From the NCBI GenBank assembly GCA_021234155.1, contig JAJEKV010000021.1, positions 13,641,760 to 13,705,759 on the forward strand: 64,000 nucleotides of DNA. Reading direction: 5' to 3'. The DNA is from Isoetes taiwanensis. Lineage: Eukaryota > Streptophyta > Lycopodiopsida > Isoetales > Isoetaceae. The notes beneath the pieces are model-generated. The model was not told the origin of the DNA and searched no databases. It saw only the letters and a program-made list of their open reading frames with translations. Positions 40,738-52,272 of the stretch are shown piece after piece (position 1 is the stretch's first letter; every line of letters begins with the position of its first letter). The translations under genes and the position numbers were made by a program.

Positions 40738-42950
40738 TGAAGACACGAACTGAAAGGTGCTTGCACTTAGAATTAATGCAAACTACACATACAGATTCCT
40801 TGCACTAGTTCTTAAGCTCGTGATTTGATGCAAGGCTCCAGTTTTCCAACTCAGATGAGTTTGCTTGCATGTTTTTGTCTACCTGAGATACAAGATAGTT
40901 GCTCGACAAAGTCGAACAATAGTGCCAGATGATTCTCTTTCAGTTCTTGTACCAAATATACATTTATAAGTATATGGGGAGAATACTATAAGCGATGGTG
41001 CAATGGTGGAAAATGTTTAGTTAGATGTTTAAATTTGTCTTTCCTCTTTAGTTGTGAAGTGTTTGTAGTAGGGTAGGCTTGAGGCTGGGGATGGGGATGG
41101 GGTTTGCAGAAGTGTTTAAAGAGCCTATGCACAACACTAACAACATAGCGAAAGGAAAGAAAGGGGTAAGAACCCTGAGAGGAAAGAAACTTGAAGTATG
41201 AGGCACAAGAAAACAATGCAGCCTTCACATTTCATTTGGGAGTCACATTTATCTTTATGGTGACTTATTTTTCTTCATTATAGAGTGTATAGAGCCTAGA
41301 GTCATTGATAAAGTTAAAGAGTGTAGGTGTGTTTGTATATAGATCTTTACAAGTTGATTGGAACTTTGGACATCAATTATTTTCTTACAAGAAACTTATC
41401 GCGGCGGCCTATCGGCCGTAACGCTTTCTCTTCCCTAACTCGTCTATACATGCTAGAACATGCACAATTTGAATCTACATTTCTTTGTCTTGTGTTCAGT
41501 GCCCGCGTAATGTCCTACCCAGGGACATTCCCCCTACCAAAATACCTATCTTACTGGGCAGCTCGCCACTTAGCCGATGGGACCCAGTTCATGAATTTGC
41601 AAGCCCATTATTTTCTATAAGAATCTCTGCTTATCCCCCTTATTTTGACTTCTAGATCTTATTTCCGCAGTGTGTGCGTTGTGAGGGGCGAGCGGCTTAT
41701 TCAACAACCACCGTCATGTTTGAACCAGCATGAAGTGAAAAAAACTCCGTATATTTTTTCTCTCAATGTGATTTTAACATGACACTCACTAAAAAATTCG
41801 TTAAGTCCACAAAAACCTCGTGTATTTCTTTTTGTTCAAACATGACAGTGGTTGATAAATACCACGATCGTGTGAGGGGGCTCGCCACTAGGGTCTTAGA
41901 CCTGGCTATGGCAATTTGATTTCAGCTTTCCGCCAACGCCAAGTGCTATTCTTTGCCAAAGCGCTCGCTCCAGAGGCTGAGGCATATTTTTGGGCACTAA
42001 AGGTTTTGTCCGCTATGGCCAGACATAGAAAGCTCTCCTCCAATCTTCATGCTGTGGTGCTCATAAATCGGGGATTTAGCACTTGCTGCTCTAGGCCAGG
42101 ATATCGCCGCCTGGATGAGCATGAAGTTGCTTGTAGCCGCACCCTTGGCTACTGCATTTCCCCCCGCAATTGCATCAGCAGCCGCCCTTAAGATCAGTCC
42201 CGGTGTCGCCTTGCTCCGCCAGCGACAACCACCAGAGCCTCCTACAGACATGGATCAGGATGCAGGACCTAGTTCCTGAGCATAATTTTGGTTTCTATTG
42301 TTCGGTCGTTGGCCATTCTTATATGTATTACTCATATAGGCAATTTTGTGCTGATTTATTAATACAAACTATAGTTCCATTGTTTTATTATCCTTTTTCC
42401 TTCTTAATCATTCATATGTAACGCCTCGAGTTATTAATTAAGTATCTTCTATACCACCTATTATAGGGACAAACTCCGCCAACAGGTGGGAAATTGTCAT
42501 GCTCCTTCAGGACAAGGCCGTTCACAATGTACAACGCAAAATGTAGAGGGGTTGGGACTATTGGGAGTCCACCAATGTGGACGCCTTCTACGATATTGAC
42601 GATCGTCTGTGGCAACTTTACGGCGCGATGAACGACTTGTTTAATCTTTTAATTATAAATCCAACCCTAGCATACCAGGATATGATCATCCAAGCGTGGC
42701 AAAAGTATAACTTAGTGCGCTCAGTGAGGGAGGACTATATTGATTATATACTGTATCCCTTTGGGGAATCAATGTATAACCATCATATATAACCATCTTG
42801 TATAAGACACACTTTCAACCCTGTTCGTTCTTTGGGACTTAATTTAAATGTAAATTCTCGTCTACTTTAATGATAAATCTTTTCCTTATACATTATTTTA
42901 TTAAAGCAAATGTGTGGATGTTGTGCTCATTCTCTTTTTATTGATATTTT
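40738..42950. other. Intergenic DNA; unrecognised ORFs; small inverted repeat at 41704-41863
   Basis: Short ORFs at 41916-42191 and 42577-42792 (VDAFYDIDDRLWQLYGAMND...) have no family I recognise; the second could be an upstream part of the gag region that follows. At 41704-41727 'aaccaccgtcatgtttgaac' is answered by its near complement around 41836-41860. This makes a ~155-bp MITE-like inverted-repeat unit. Confidence 0.45.
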
Positions 42951-43915
42951 AGACGGTGCACGTCCCTCCGTGGGCGACGCCCGTGGAACCAGGCCGCCTT
43001 ACGCCTGAACAGAATTATCATTAAGTGCCAAATGGCGCAACTCCAACAATACGTCCTGCAAAGGCCTATAGGCCCTGTCATGGCAGAAGAGGGACCAGAG
43101 GTGCCGGTCACCGAGGTGGCCCCATCTACGCCGACACGATCTAAACATCACCGCCATTCTTCATTGTGGATGCGGAATCGTGGCTCGACGAGATGCGAGA
43201 ATTTGGCAAATCCTATGGAATGACGGACAAGGACATTGGCAAAGTAGCTACCACCAATCTCACTAAGTCTGCACGGATTTGGTGGAAAGGGTATGCACGC
43301 TCGCATGGGCTTAAAAGGGGACATTGTAAATCTCTTTGCCAAGGCCTTCAAGTCCCACTATGTTCCTCGAGCACATCGCTGCAAGCAGATACAGACATTT
43401 TATCACTTGGAGCAGCGTGGCATGACAGTCCAAGCCCATACAGATGAATTCATGCGCCTTCGCCTCTATGTTCCAGGAGTCACTGAACGTCGTGGAGCCA
43501 AGGGATATGTTGAGGGGTTGTCACCCACTTTGAGGAGGATGGGCCATGCCATTGACCCCAAGACTGTAGCGGAGGCTGAGGCAAAAGCTTTGAGTTTGGA
43601 GGAGGACACACAGAAGACGACCCCCTACCCGCGACCTCCAAATGCAAGCCAAACCAAGCCATATATGTACCATATAAGGCCCGCTCTCCTAGTCCGGGCC
43701 CTTCTCAACAGCCTCCTTATTAGAAGTTGGAAGATCAGCTTCAATATTCCTGATAAGACATGCGGCCCAAACAAGCAGTGCAGCAGATTCTCCAGTCTAT
43801 TCCACGAGAGGCTCGAGAGCAGCTACGACGCGAAAAGGCTTGTTACCATTGCTTCCGCCCAGGCCACCGGATGCAGGAATGTGCATACGTCACTCAGGCA
43901 GCTCAGGCAGCCCTG
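42951..43915 (+). pseudogene. Ty3/gypsy gag, frameshifted
   Basis: Gag of the second gypsy element. It reads DAESWLDEMREFGKSYGMTD and ARIWWKGYARS in one frame (43166-43310), then continues in another: MGLKGDIVNLFAKAFKSHYV, FYHLEQRGMTVQAHTDEFMR and LSPTLRRMGHAIDPKTVAEA. This is the retrotransposon gag domain (capsid). A CCHC zinc knuckle CYHCFRPGHRMQEC lies at about 43841-43882 in yet another frame. Two frameshifts inactivate it. No 5' LTR matching the LTR at 45764 is present upstream. Confidence 0.8.
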
Positions 43916-45180
43916 GCAGAGTTAGATTGGGATGAACTGACACCTTTTTGTGAACTCCCAGTTCTGGCGGAGGAGGAGCCCACTGACTATATACAAGGTG
44001 AGTCTCACATTTTTGCTGCTGTTAAGACCGATCAGGCCGACTGTCAACCCAATGTCATCTCTAACAATTTTGCATCCCCTAGGTTAGCTGAAATTCTGCA
44101 GTTATCTCTTTTGAAATCTAAACCCAGACCAGTCACATTGGCTAGTGGAGCTATTCGCCACACTCAAGGCCGTCGTGTTAATTTGAATATCCAATTACCA
44201 GGGGCACCCGTCACTTTGGAAGCTGAGCTTATGAATATTGGAAAGTATGACTTGATTGTGGGAATGGAATTCCTGGCAGCAGCAAAGGCAAATATGGATT
44301 GTGAGAAGCGTGCAGTCACCTTCAACGCAGCAAATGGGGCCATGTTACGATATCAGGTAATGCAATCCGTCCTATTATGCACTGCATCTCCTTGCGTAGC
44401 CTGGAAAAAGCTATTCAACATAGACAGGTGGCTGGTATTGTTAGGCTTGCGTCCTTTGAAACCAAGCAAGAGCAAATCAGATTACATTCATCTAGTAGAA
44501 TTTGCCTATAATAGTACTAAACAGGAGTCCTCAAGGATGTCTCCCTTTATGATCACCTATGGTTATCAGTGCCTTACTCCGGATACGTGGCATAATCCAG
44601 TTTCCGAAGTGGCAGTTTCACAATAGTTGCTTACGGATATGCAAGTTTTGGTAGAGGAGATACGTGGCTATCTATTGGCAGCACGAATTCACCAAAAGAG
44701 TTTAGCCGATAGACACCGTACACCACGTGAGTTCCAGGTTGGTGAATCTGTATGGTTGAAGATTAAGGTTAAGCATGCCAAGCTTAAAATTGGGAATTAC
44801 AAGAAATTGGCACCACGATGGGTGGGACCTTTTCAGATTATCGAACATATAGGTCCGCAAGCCTATAGGTTGAATTTGCCAGCTCATCTTAAGGTCCACA
44901 AGGTTTTCTATGTAAGCCTTCTAAAGAAGCACACCCCGGATCCTCATGAGATTCTTGAGTACACCAACTCTTCTGGAGATGAAGGACGAGCAGTTGGAAA
45001 TTGTTCCAGAGGCTCTTCTAGACAGAGCATATAAGCAAACCAGAAGAATCCAGATATTGCAATATTTGGTTCAGAGGAAACACTTACCTACTGAGGATGC
45101 TACCTGGGTGCTTAAACAAGACCTTGACAAGGCTTATCCTGACTTTATGCGACAATGCCAGGGTCGGATCATCCACGATG
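43760..45180 (+). pseudogene. Ty3/gypsy pol with protease joined directly to the integrase C terminus
   Basis: An open frame (43760-44625) starts at the CCHC knuckle and runs through a protease-like region (VNLNIQLPGAPVTLEAELMN; DLIVGMEFLAAAKANMD). Near 44455-44480 it jumps directly to the end of integrase (YIHLVEFAYNSTKQESSRMS). The usual DTGA active site is not seen; that region reads LASGAIRH. After a TAG at 44624, a second frame gives VGESVWLKIKVKHAK, PFQIIEHIGPQAYRLNLPA and HKVFYVSLLKKHTPD. A frameshift near 44960 leads to the chromodomain-like IVPEALLDRAYKQTRRIQIL and KHLPTEDATWVLKQDLDK. RT, RNase H and the integrase core are deleted. Confidence 0.85.
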
Positions 45181-45763
45181 CTATCGCCTCCAACTCCAAT
45201 AATATGTAGTTGTGCAGTAGATCTGACAGGGATCATGCAGAGGGGGTTGGGGTAGACGCATCCTAGGAGGGGGAGGATTTGCATTTAGGCATATTAGGAT
45301 GCAACCATCTACGGCTAAAATAGGAACATTGCCATTCCTTATGTTGCGACGACTTGCAAGCCCTAGGCATTATAGCATTCCCTCATTTCCGTTTTCTTTT
45401 TTGTATATGAAGGGGGTGGTCCCTTCAACCACAACTCTATATAATTATCTTGAGTACTGATGTACTGTAATCCTGCAGGTGTGTAGTGCATCCAGCAGCA
45501 TCTGCAGTTTTCTGATGACTCACCTTATGAGTCATGTTGTGTTTTATATTGTTCCTTACGGTCCACTGAGGACCTTGTTGTTATGCATAATAAGTGTTCT
45601 AAGTTATGGTGTGAAAGGACTCAGGTCCGAGACTTTGATCATTCATGATCTTCTTGTAATCTCCTATCTTTTATAATAAAGTGACTACTCTCCTTTTCTT
45701 TTATTAATCTTTCTCTCTCCGATCCTTAATACTGAGGACAACATTATCCTAAGGGGGGTAGAA
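45181..45763 (+). other. Gypsy 3' untranslated region with polypurine tract
   Basis: Non-coding, and ends 'actgaggacaacattatcct' plus the purine-rich aaggggggtagaa directly before the LTR. Layout and end words are shared with the element at 25171-25894. Confidence 0.7.
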
Positions 45764-46690
45764 TGTGACGTTCCATGTAAGTATACGGTATACGTATACC
45801 TAACCTGACATGTCACCAAGGTATTAGGACCATTGGGGATTAATCTAAAAGGGATTATTGTCATTAAACTAACTTAGATAAACCAACTAATGGTATTAAT
45901 TAGCCAAGGAGGCTAATTAGAGTGTGCCACTTGGCCTAATTTGACTAGCCAAGGGCAGGTTGCCATCTTTGGGTGGCAAATTGAGCTTCCAGCTCAATTC
46001 TGGCCCAAATTCGAGTTTAGGAAGGGTAGAGGGAGGAAGGAGCTATTGCAACCTAACACCTGACCAGTTCTAGGGATGTTCTTCGAGACAATGGGTCCAG
46101 CCAGGACACAAGTTAGTCCTTAGGTAGTTCTGTGCTATTCTAACCCTTCTTTGAGTAGATGGATAATTAGATTCCATTCTATGATCTACTTATGATGATG
46201 ATGGATGTTGTATTTGATTCTGTCTCTCTTTCTGTTCCTCCCGTATTGTATGGGGTTTGGGGGGGTAGAGACCTGAAAGGTATCTAGGTTTACTGATGTT
46301 CCTAGCTAGAACCTCTTAACTCCCAGTAATTGCGGCCTGTGCATAAGAGCCCACCTGGCTGTGGATGCTATGATGTGATTCAACACCAGATAACGAGTAT
46401 GATGGTGAATCGGGGGTGGGGTCTTGCCTAGAGCAGCTACAGGACTCCTGTGCTAGGCTTATAGTCGGTCACGGAGAGGGCCGGGTATGGGTCTGACACT
46501 TCCTGGGTCGCAGGTGTCATGCCAAAAGTATGTGGGTGCCCTGGACTCGAACGGGCAGGTGAGCCAGCCTTTAGATTTAGGGGAGTACGTCGGGTACGAA
46601 CGCGGGGTTCACTGAGGGGGCACGCATTCTCTAGCACACCCAGGGGTCCATCATGCTCGGGGAGGGGACGCCTCTCTGACCTGCCTCAGG
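45764..46690 (+). repeat. Ty3/gypsy 3' LTR, apparently truncated at its right end
   Basis: Starts TGTGACGTTCC after the polypurine tract. It is co-linear with the LTR at 25895 through 'ggggggtagagacct', 'gcggcct', 'gggccggg', 'tctgacacttcc' and 'attctctag'. The similarity fades at about 46690, where the first LTR continues for several hundred bases more. The break coincides with the left edge of the two-gene locus that follows. Confidence 0.6.
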
Positions 46691-47007
46691 GCAAAAGTAT
46701 GCTGGTGGGTATCAAATAAACGTGGGCCAGCACCCAGCACCAGCGCTCTTCAGACTATTTTTTTCCACCCTTCAGCAATGATAGTCTAACCTATTTGATA
46801 CCCGTCACTTCATATAGACCGTACCCGTTCTAATCATCACCTGTTTACCGCCCACCGTAATGAATGTGACCCCAAGGGAAACGAAGTTTTGAATTTGTAA
46901 ATTACAACCGTCTGTCCCCAACTTTTGCTACTCCGGCCAAAAAGCCCGCGGAGAAAGTTTGAGAATTTCCACACTCAGAGGTCTAGCATTCCAAAAATTA
47001 AACGACT
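46691..47007. other. Left flank of the two-gene locus
   Basis: Contains a short inverted repeat, GGTATCAAATA at about 46709 and TATTTGATACC at about 46792. This could be part of a transposon end or a hairpin. No matching copy was found at the right side near 52 kb, so the element boundary is not proven. Confidence 0.35.
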
Positions 47008-49437
47008 ATGGTGAAGAAGGTTGTTAATCCGCCGGCTCAGCCAGTAACTCTAACGGATGCCATGCGTAGGGTAACAAAATGCACGTAAGACAATTTTGAT
47101 ATGGGCTTAATGTGCCTTGTTAATTTGTTTTTCTTGCTTTCTTCCTGCCCAGAAGGAACGTGCCCCTGAGATCGGACTTGGTTGATTGCCGAACAGAGGA
47201 GGACTTTCATGCTTATGCGGTCTACCAAACGATGGCGTACATCCCTCTCAATTTCGAACGGATGTCATTTCTGCTGCAGAGTATAATGAGGTTTGGGATA
47301 CCAATGGCGTCATTCTTAACAAAACTTCAATTGACAAGGTAAGGCCAGAGCATGAAGAAGCTTTAATTGAATTGCTGAGCGAGATATACCCAAAAGGGTT
47401 GAAGAATAGAGAAGTAAGGAAAACTGTTTCCTATCTATTTGCATACAACAATTGCCAGAGGGCCAAGCAAGATCCAGAAAATTTCAAGGTTAACTGGGCA
47501 GCAGTGGCATCAAAAAGTAGGGCCTATGCAAGGTTAAGAGTGAACCCAGCACCAGCGGCCTTGTGAGCATAGCAGAGCCCAGCAAATCTCAGCAGACAAC
47601 AACACCTGAAAGCATAGCAGAAAGGGGCACTGGTGTAAAATTAGAAGGGAGGTTGTCATTCAGGAGTAATGCAATGTGCCCAGCAGCGTTTTCAGCTTAT
47701 GGGAAAAACATTGCCCGCCTGAAAAACATGATCCAAGGTGTGCAGGATGCCTAAAAAATGCAACAGAGTGATCTAGTGTCCAAGAAGGAAGTAGTTGCAC
47801 AATCTCAGGCTAAGAGCACCTTCTTTTCGGCTGCACAGCAGAAGTTGCAGACCATAAGGGATAATCTTGCACGTCTTCAAGCCCTCTCAGATCCTAATGC
47901 AGGTGCCTCTGTCGAGATTCAGAATTTGGGGAGGGAGAAGGATATGGCAGAGTATATGTTGAAATCCCTCCTTGAAATGGGGGATGGGCCAATAAATGAA
48001 ACCATGGTACAACAGGTGGCTGCTCTAACTGCTAAGATTGTCAATAACGAGTCCCTCCTTGCAAAAGCCCAGCAGCACTTACAGAGCTGAGGGAAATGAC
48101 CAAGAGAAATGATCAGTTGGTCAGCATCACTCCAATACCATTCAGATTGCCAATTGGAGATGAGGAGAGACCCTCTACATATGGTCTTGCATTCCAGGGT
48201 GATTACACCCTCAGCCTGCGGATGAAATGTGGACATCATTATCATGTGAGCTGCCTCAGTTTGCTCATGGAAAAAACATGCTGCCTCGAGTGTTCAGAGA
48301 CTATTCCTACAGGGTTAGTGCAGGAATTGGGGAAGCAGGGAACAATAAAGCAGGAAGTGTTATATGCTGGAGCATCTCACAAAACTGGGAATGAGATAAT
48401 TGATGTTGACAAGCATGTAGCCACAACTCCCGATAGCAACAGGAAAAGGAAACAAGTTAATACACCAAGAAGTAAAAGGACCCCAAGATCAACAAAGCAC
48501 AAGTCTACAAGGGTTCAAAGTCCACAGCCAAGACATGGAAAAAAAGGTACATGCCTATTTTCAGGGTCTCAATTTGAATTGGTAACAGTAGAAGATCCTA
48601 TAGACATTGGACAACAAGTTATCAGCAGTCTGCGGCACATTGCAGCACATGATAACACAATGCTGAAGACACCAACCCATGCAGAATCTAAGGGAGATTC
48701 AAGTAGTACTGATGATATTGCCAATTATGTGTAGTTCCAAATTCTGCAGCTGCCTCTACAAAGAAGGCATCCAAGGGTTATACTTAGGTTTGAGTAAAAA
48801 CTTGTCTGCAGAAAAAGAAGGCATCCAAGGGTTATACTTAGTGAATCTGATGAAGAAGACAATGCCACTAATGGAGTGCCAGCACAACCTCTAACATACA
48901 AAAGGTGCCATCCAGGATTTAGAGTTTAGGATTGTTTTCCTGTTCTATTTCACCTTGTATTTCAGTTGGTAATTGGAGCACCACCTTGCTTGCAGGAGAA
49001 CAAGGCAAGTTGTTAATGATGAAAGGGAGGATGAAGCACGGAAGGCCACTGCAAGGGTTACTGGTAGCCGGGAAATGCCAATACATTAGGGGCATGGAGA
49101 TACTAATACAGATGTATCTAACTATGGCTATCAGCACTCTCCATCATCGGGTAGCAAAGCTAAAGCAGAATCCAGCAGATCTCAACAAAGTCCAGCACAT
49201 CTCTGTAGCACAGTCCAGCACAGCATGGCAGCACAGTCCAGCAGGGCTGGTTTATACTATACTATCCAACCCGATGGTAGTTGGGAGCAACTTCAAAACA
49301 AAGGTCTTACTTATCAATACAGCCATCATGTCACAGCAATCAAGTTTGAGATGAATCAAATTCCCGACACCAACAGGTTTTCCCTTGAGGAGGCTACCTA
49401 TCAGATGATCCTTGACAACCTACCATATGAAGGTTGA
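47008..49437 (+). pseudogene. Coiled-coil protein with partial RING-H2 motif, frameshifted; probable transposon accessory gene
   Basis: Family not recognised. Exon 1 (47008-47084) encodes MVKKVVNPPAQPVTLTDAMR and ends at a GTAAGA donor; the intron ends TGCCCAG at about 47150. The frame then shifts among KVRPEHEEALIELLSEIYPK... (47186-47566), AEPSKSQQTTTPESIAERG... (47563-47754) and a helical, Gln/Leu-rich coiled-coil region (47758-48090). The next frame (48096-48734) has KCGHHYHVSC and CCLEC. This fits the C-x-H-x2-H-x2-C plus C-x2-C half of a RING-H2 finger, but the first C-x2-C pair is missing. A Lys/Arg/Thr/Pro-rich tract (NRKRKQVNTPRSKRTPRSTK) looks like a nuclear signal. The end (49225-49437) reads YYTIQPDGSWEQLQNK. 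It converges on the minus-strand transposase locus. Confidence 0.5.
48761..48842. repeat. Short direct repeat (~28 bp, two copies)
   Basis: The word aaggcatccaagggttatac occurs at about 48765 and again at about 48818, each ending ttacttag-like. It is a small internal duplication in the 3' part of the coiled-coil gene. Confidence 0.8.
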
Positions 49438-49589
49438 AAATGGTTTCACCCAGTTGTTTCATCATTTCCGCATTTATCTTAAATTTTGAAGACCTTTATC
49501 TTAAATTTTGATGTTGTATTAGATACATTACTTGGAATCAATACTCAAGATTACAAAAAGTAAGTCATATATATTACAAAAGGTGTACA

Positions 49590-50310
49590 ATGGTATTTTC
49601 AGGAGTCTTTGGAGTTTTCAGAGTGATTAGAGTCTTTAGGAATGGTGCCCAGCAATTGCCTTTGTACCTCTTCTAGAGCATTGAGGACATAACAGGCCGA
49701 GACAAGATAGTCGTTGAGACAGTTTTCCAGCACATCAAATGTCTCCTTTTGCAACCATGCATCAGTGATGTCTAACTATGAGATTGTTTCTTCAACTGTA
49801 TGGGAAGACAAGTAATCAAATGCTGGACACACAAACCTCTGCAAAAAATTATCCTCTTCCTGCCCCTTGAAAGGCATAACAGGAACGATTGTGTGTGGAG
49901 GGTTTAGAAACACTTTGTGTAGGCTGTCATCTACCAAGAAAATTATACCATGATATTCAGGAAAATCATCAAGTACAACCTAATTCCTTGAAGTTGCTTT
50001 GTTGTATTGGTTGGATGCTCGCATGCATAGCACTGCTCTTGACCATATACCTTTAAGAATTTGGTCCGCAATTCTGGGAACAATGCATCCACCATATCCC
50101 TTGCATTCCGAAGTAGAGAAGCACTCCAGATCACAATATCAAACCTTTGCAGCGCCCACTCCACAAACTCATGATACCCTGCTCTGCAAATGAGGTACTT
50201 ATTTGTAGTTTCTTTTACAACATGTTTCGAATGAGGTGGAGGCAAGATTTTTTGGCCCATTTTCCTCTGTTGTGTGCGTGCAAGACGCCATTTATGTCCA
50301 AAGACCATCA
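49590..50310 (-). pseudogene. NLI/FCP1-type HAD phosphatase domain, degenerate
   Basis: On the minus strand: motif I LDINGVL (about 50302-50282; canonical DxDGT is here D-I-N-G-V). After a frameshift the 50230-50080 frame reads YLICRAGYHEFVEWALQRFD and IVIWSAS (motif II), then DMVDALFPE. After another break DDFPEYHGIIFLVDDSLHKV supplies motif IV (DDS) with FLNPP, and PFKGQEEDNFLQRF ends the domain (about 49960-49800). Order and spacing match the NIF/SCP phosphatase domain. The second Asp of motif I is Asn, so phosphatase activity is doubtful even before the frameshifts. It follows directly downstream of the transposase-like sequence on the same strand. Confidence 0.65.
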
Positions 50311-51880
50311 ACTTCCGTGCGGGTTGCCATCCTCAACGTTTGCACCCACCGGCCGAGGTGTGGCCGGATTGTGTTGGTCCGTCTTTGCGAAGTTAGCTTT
50401 GGACTTAGCCAACACATGTTCATCGACATTAAAAGTCTGACCCCAACTGTCATGTACAATTTTGTCAAGAATATGCATCGGCTTAACACACTTCACCACA
50501 TAGAAGTCTGCATTCTCTTGATTGGCCTCCTCGGCTACAACTGCAAAGTTGTCACCTTCCTCTATGTTTCCACTAAGTCATTCCCCATCACCTTTAAAAA
50601 ATGCCTCGTCAGTTTCGTCATCAAGTGTTTCGCCAGTAGACTTCGTAGGCTTCAGTGTCATATACTTCCAATTCTTCAACCTGTACCTATTCACACAACA
50701 TGACCAGTTTCCCTTCAAACAGTTACCACAGAAACAACTTAAACTTCTATGAGACACCCTTGTGGTCGATTTGGCCATATATGTCCTGATGCTGTATATT
50801 TCTTTGGTCCCTTCCACCTTTGCACAGTCCAGCCGGTCTGTCCTATCAACATCATCCTTTCCAATTAACCAAAAGTACCTGCAAAGAGACAGCAACAAGT
50901 ATTACAGTTCACAGACAGCATTATTCAGCACCTTACAACACAATACAAACATTTTCGGCACATCAAAGCTAGTTCATAGGGCAAAGACTACTCAAGAGAA
51001 TCTGGCCGGATGAAAGCATAATACATTTTGATGTCCCCGTTGTTGGTACCTTCATTCCAACGAATTGCGAATTCACAGGCATCAGCAGCACCCCTAAATC
51101 TCACTCCATCATACTTGAGCTGCTCTCTAGTGAATGCCCCCTTAAAGACTGCCCCTTGTCCATCGTGCTCTCCCTTACCATGGGCTGTCCCAAAGAAATT
51201 CCACACTATTTCCTTCCCTATCTCATTGTGATATCTTGGCAGGAAATAGAATGGCTGGGCAGATTTGAATTGGCTAGAACAACCATCTGACCAAACTATA
51301 TGCCTAGAGAATTCTACTCCATTTGATACCAACTATGAATTGTGCTTTCTAAGACAGTGCTACACAAAAAGAGTGTTATGAATCTTGTCATCACTTAAGT
51401 AAAAATGGGTTTCCTTCAATAGCTTTCTGATCCCAGAGCTTTTGTCTATCCTATACGTGATGTGGACGAGAATTGTTATCTGGTCATTGTGCCAGTGCTG
51501 GCTCTGAACCTCCCTTTGTATTTTTATACTATAATTCTCTGCAAAATCAATAACAAAAACAACCATCTTGGATATTGTCCAGGGAACTCCTGAATTGCAG
51601 GGCCTGCCGTCTAGCCCTGTAATTATGTGGCACAAATATCTTCAATGTGGAACAGAGATAGGAAATGAAATCCTTCACTGCCATTCTCTTGTAAGACAAT
51701 CTAAGAACTGGCTTTGGTTCTTTCTTTTTTTTCCCCTTGCCAGTTGAGGTCTCGTCTTGTGCTGCAGTTTCAGAATGTGTCCCACCAGCTACCTTAGATT
51801 TCTTACTTTTGTTTTCCTTCTTGGTCGCACTGGATCTTTTCTTTCGTACACCTACGAGCGTGGGAACTGGGCGGGAAAAT
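50311..51880 (-). pseudogene. RNase H-like (DDE-type) transposase, frameshifted
   Basis: Minus strand, 5'->3'. A Lys/Ser-rich start (VRKKRSSATKKENKSKKSK, about 51855) resembles a nuclear signal. Then YKRMAVKDFISYLCSTLKIF with RARRQALQF, and VFVIDFAENYSIKIQREVQS with HWHNDQITI (51570-51480) and FYLSDDKIHN. After a frame change, HIVWSDGCSSQFKSAQPFYF, WNFFGTAHGKGEHDGQGAVF and FTREQL (51300-51120). Later frames hold a Cys-rich SCFCGNCLKGNWSCC and DFYVVKCVKPMHILDKI. This architecture recurs in transposon ORFs of algae, non-seed plants and aquatic animals. DFAENY, SDGC and HGKGxxDG are the likely catalytic Asp blocks (inference). Confidence 0.7.
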
Positions 51881-52272
51881 TAAGCGGGAAGGGGGGAAGG
51901 AGGATTTGACGGGAAATGAAGGGCGATGAAGAAGAAGGGGGGGAGGGGAGGGCGCCTTGGCGCCAGTGCCTAGCGAATCGACCGGGGGGATTGGGGAATT
52001 GGGGAATTGGAGCCTAGGGTTCGATGTGGTGGGTGGAGTCATACCAGAACCCAAATACAACTAGCATGCGATACTGAGGCGTGAAAAGAGGCAAGAGGGG
52101 ACCACAGCATGCGCAAGAACACATCCAGACTAGATACCAGAAGAAGGCAACACCATGAACAAGGGAAGGACGTCAGATGCAATCACACATCCACGCAACA
52201 CACTCGACACAGGCGAGCCCACAAACCAAATAGCAAGCACACGGCACAGAGAGGAACGTCAGACACCAGAGC
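51881..52272. other. Right flank of the transposase locus
   Basis: Purine-rich (51880-51960), then sequence with an imperfect ~70-110-bp internal repetition: 'acgtcagatgcaatcacaca..tccacgcaacacac' near 52170 and 'acgtcagacaccagagcagg..tccacgcaacacac' near 52256. Minus-strand ORF 52060-51803 is Pro/Ser-rich and may be 5' leader of the transposase gene; no domain is visible. Confidence 0.4.
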
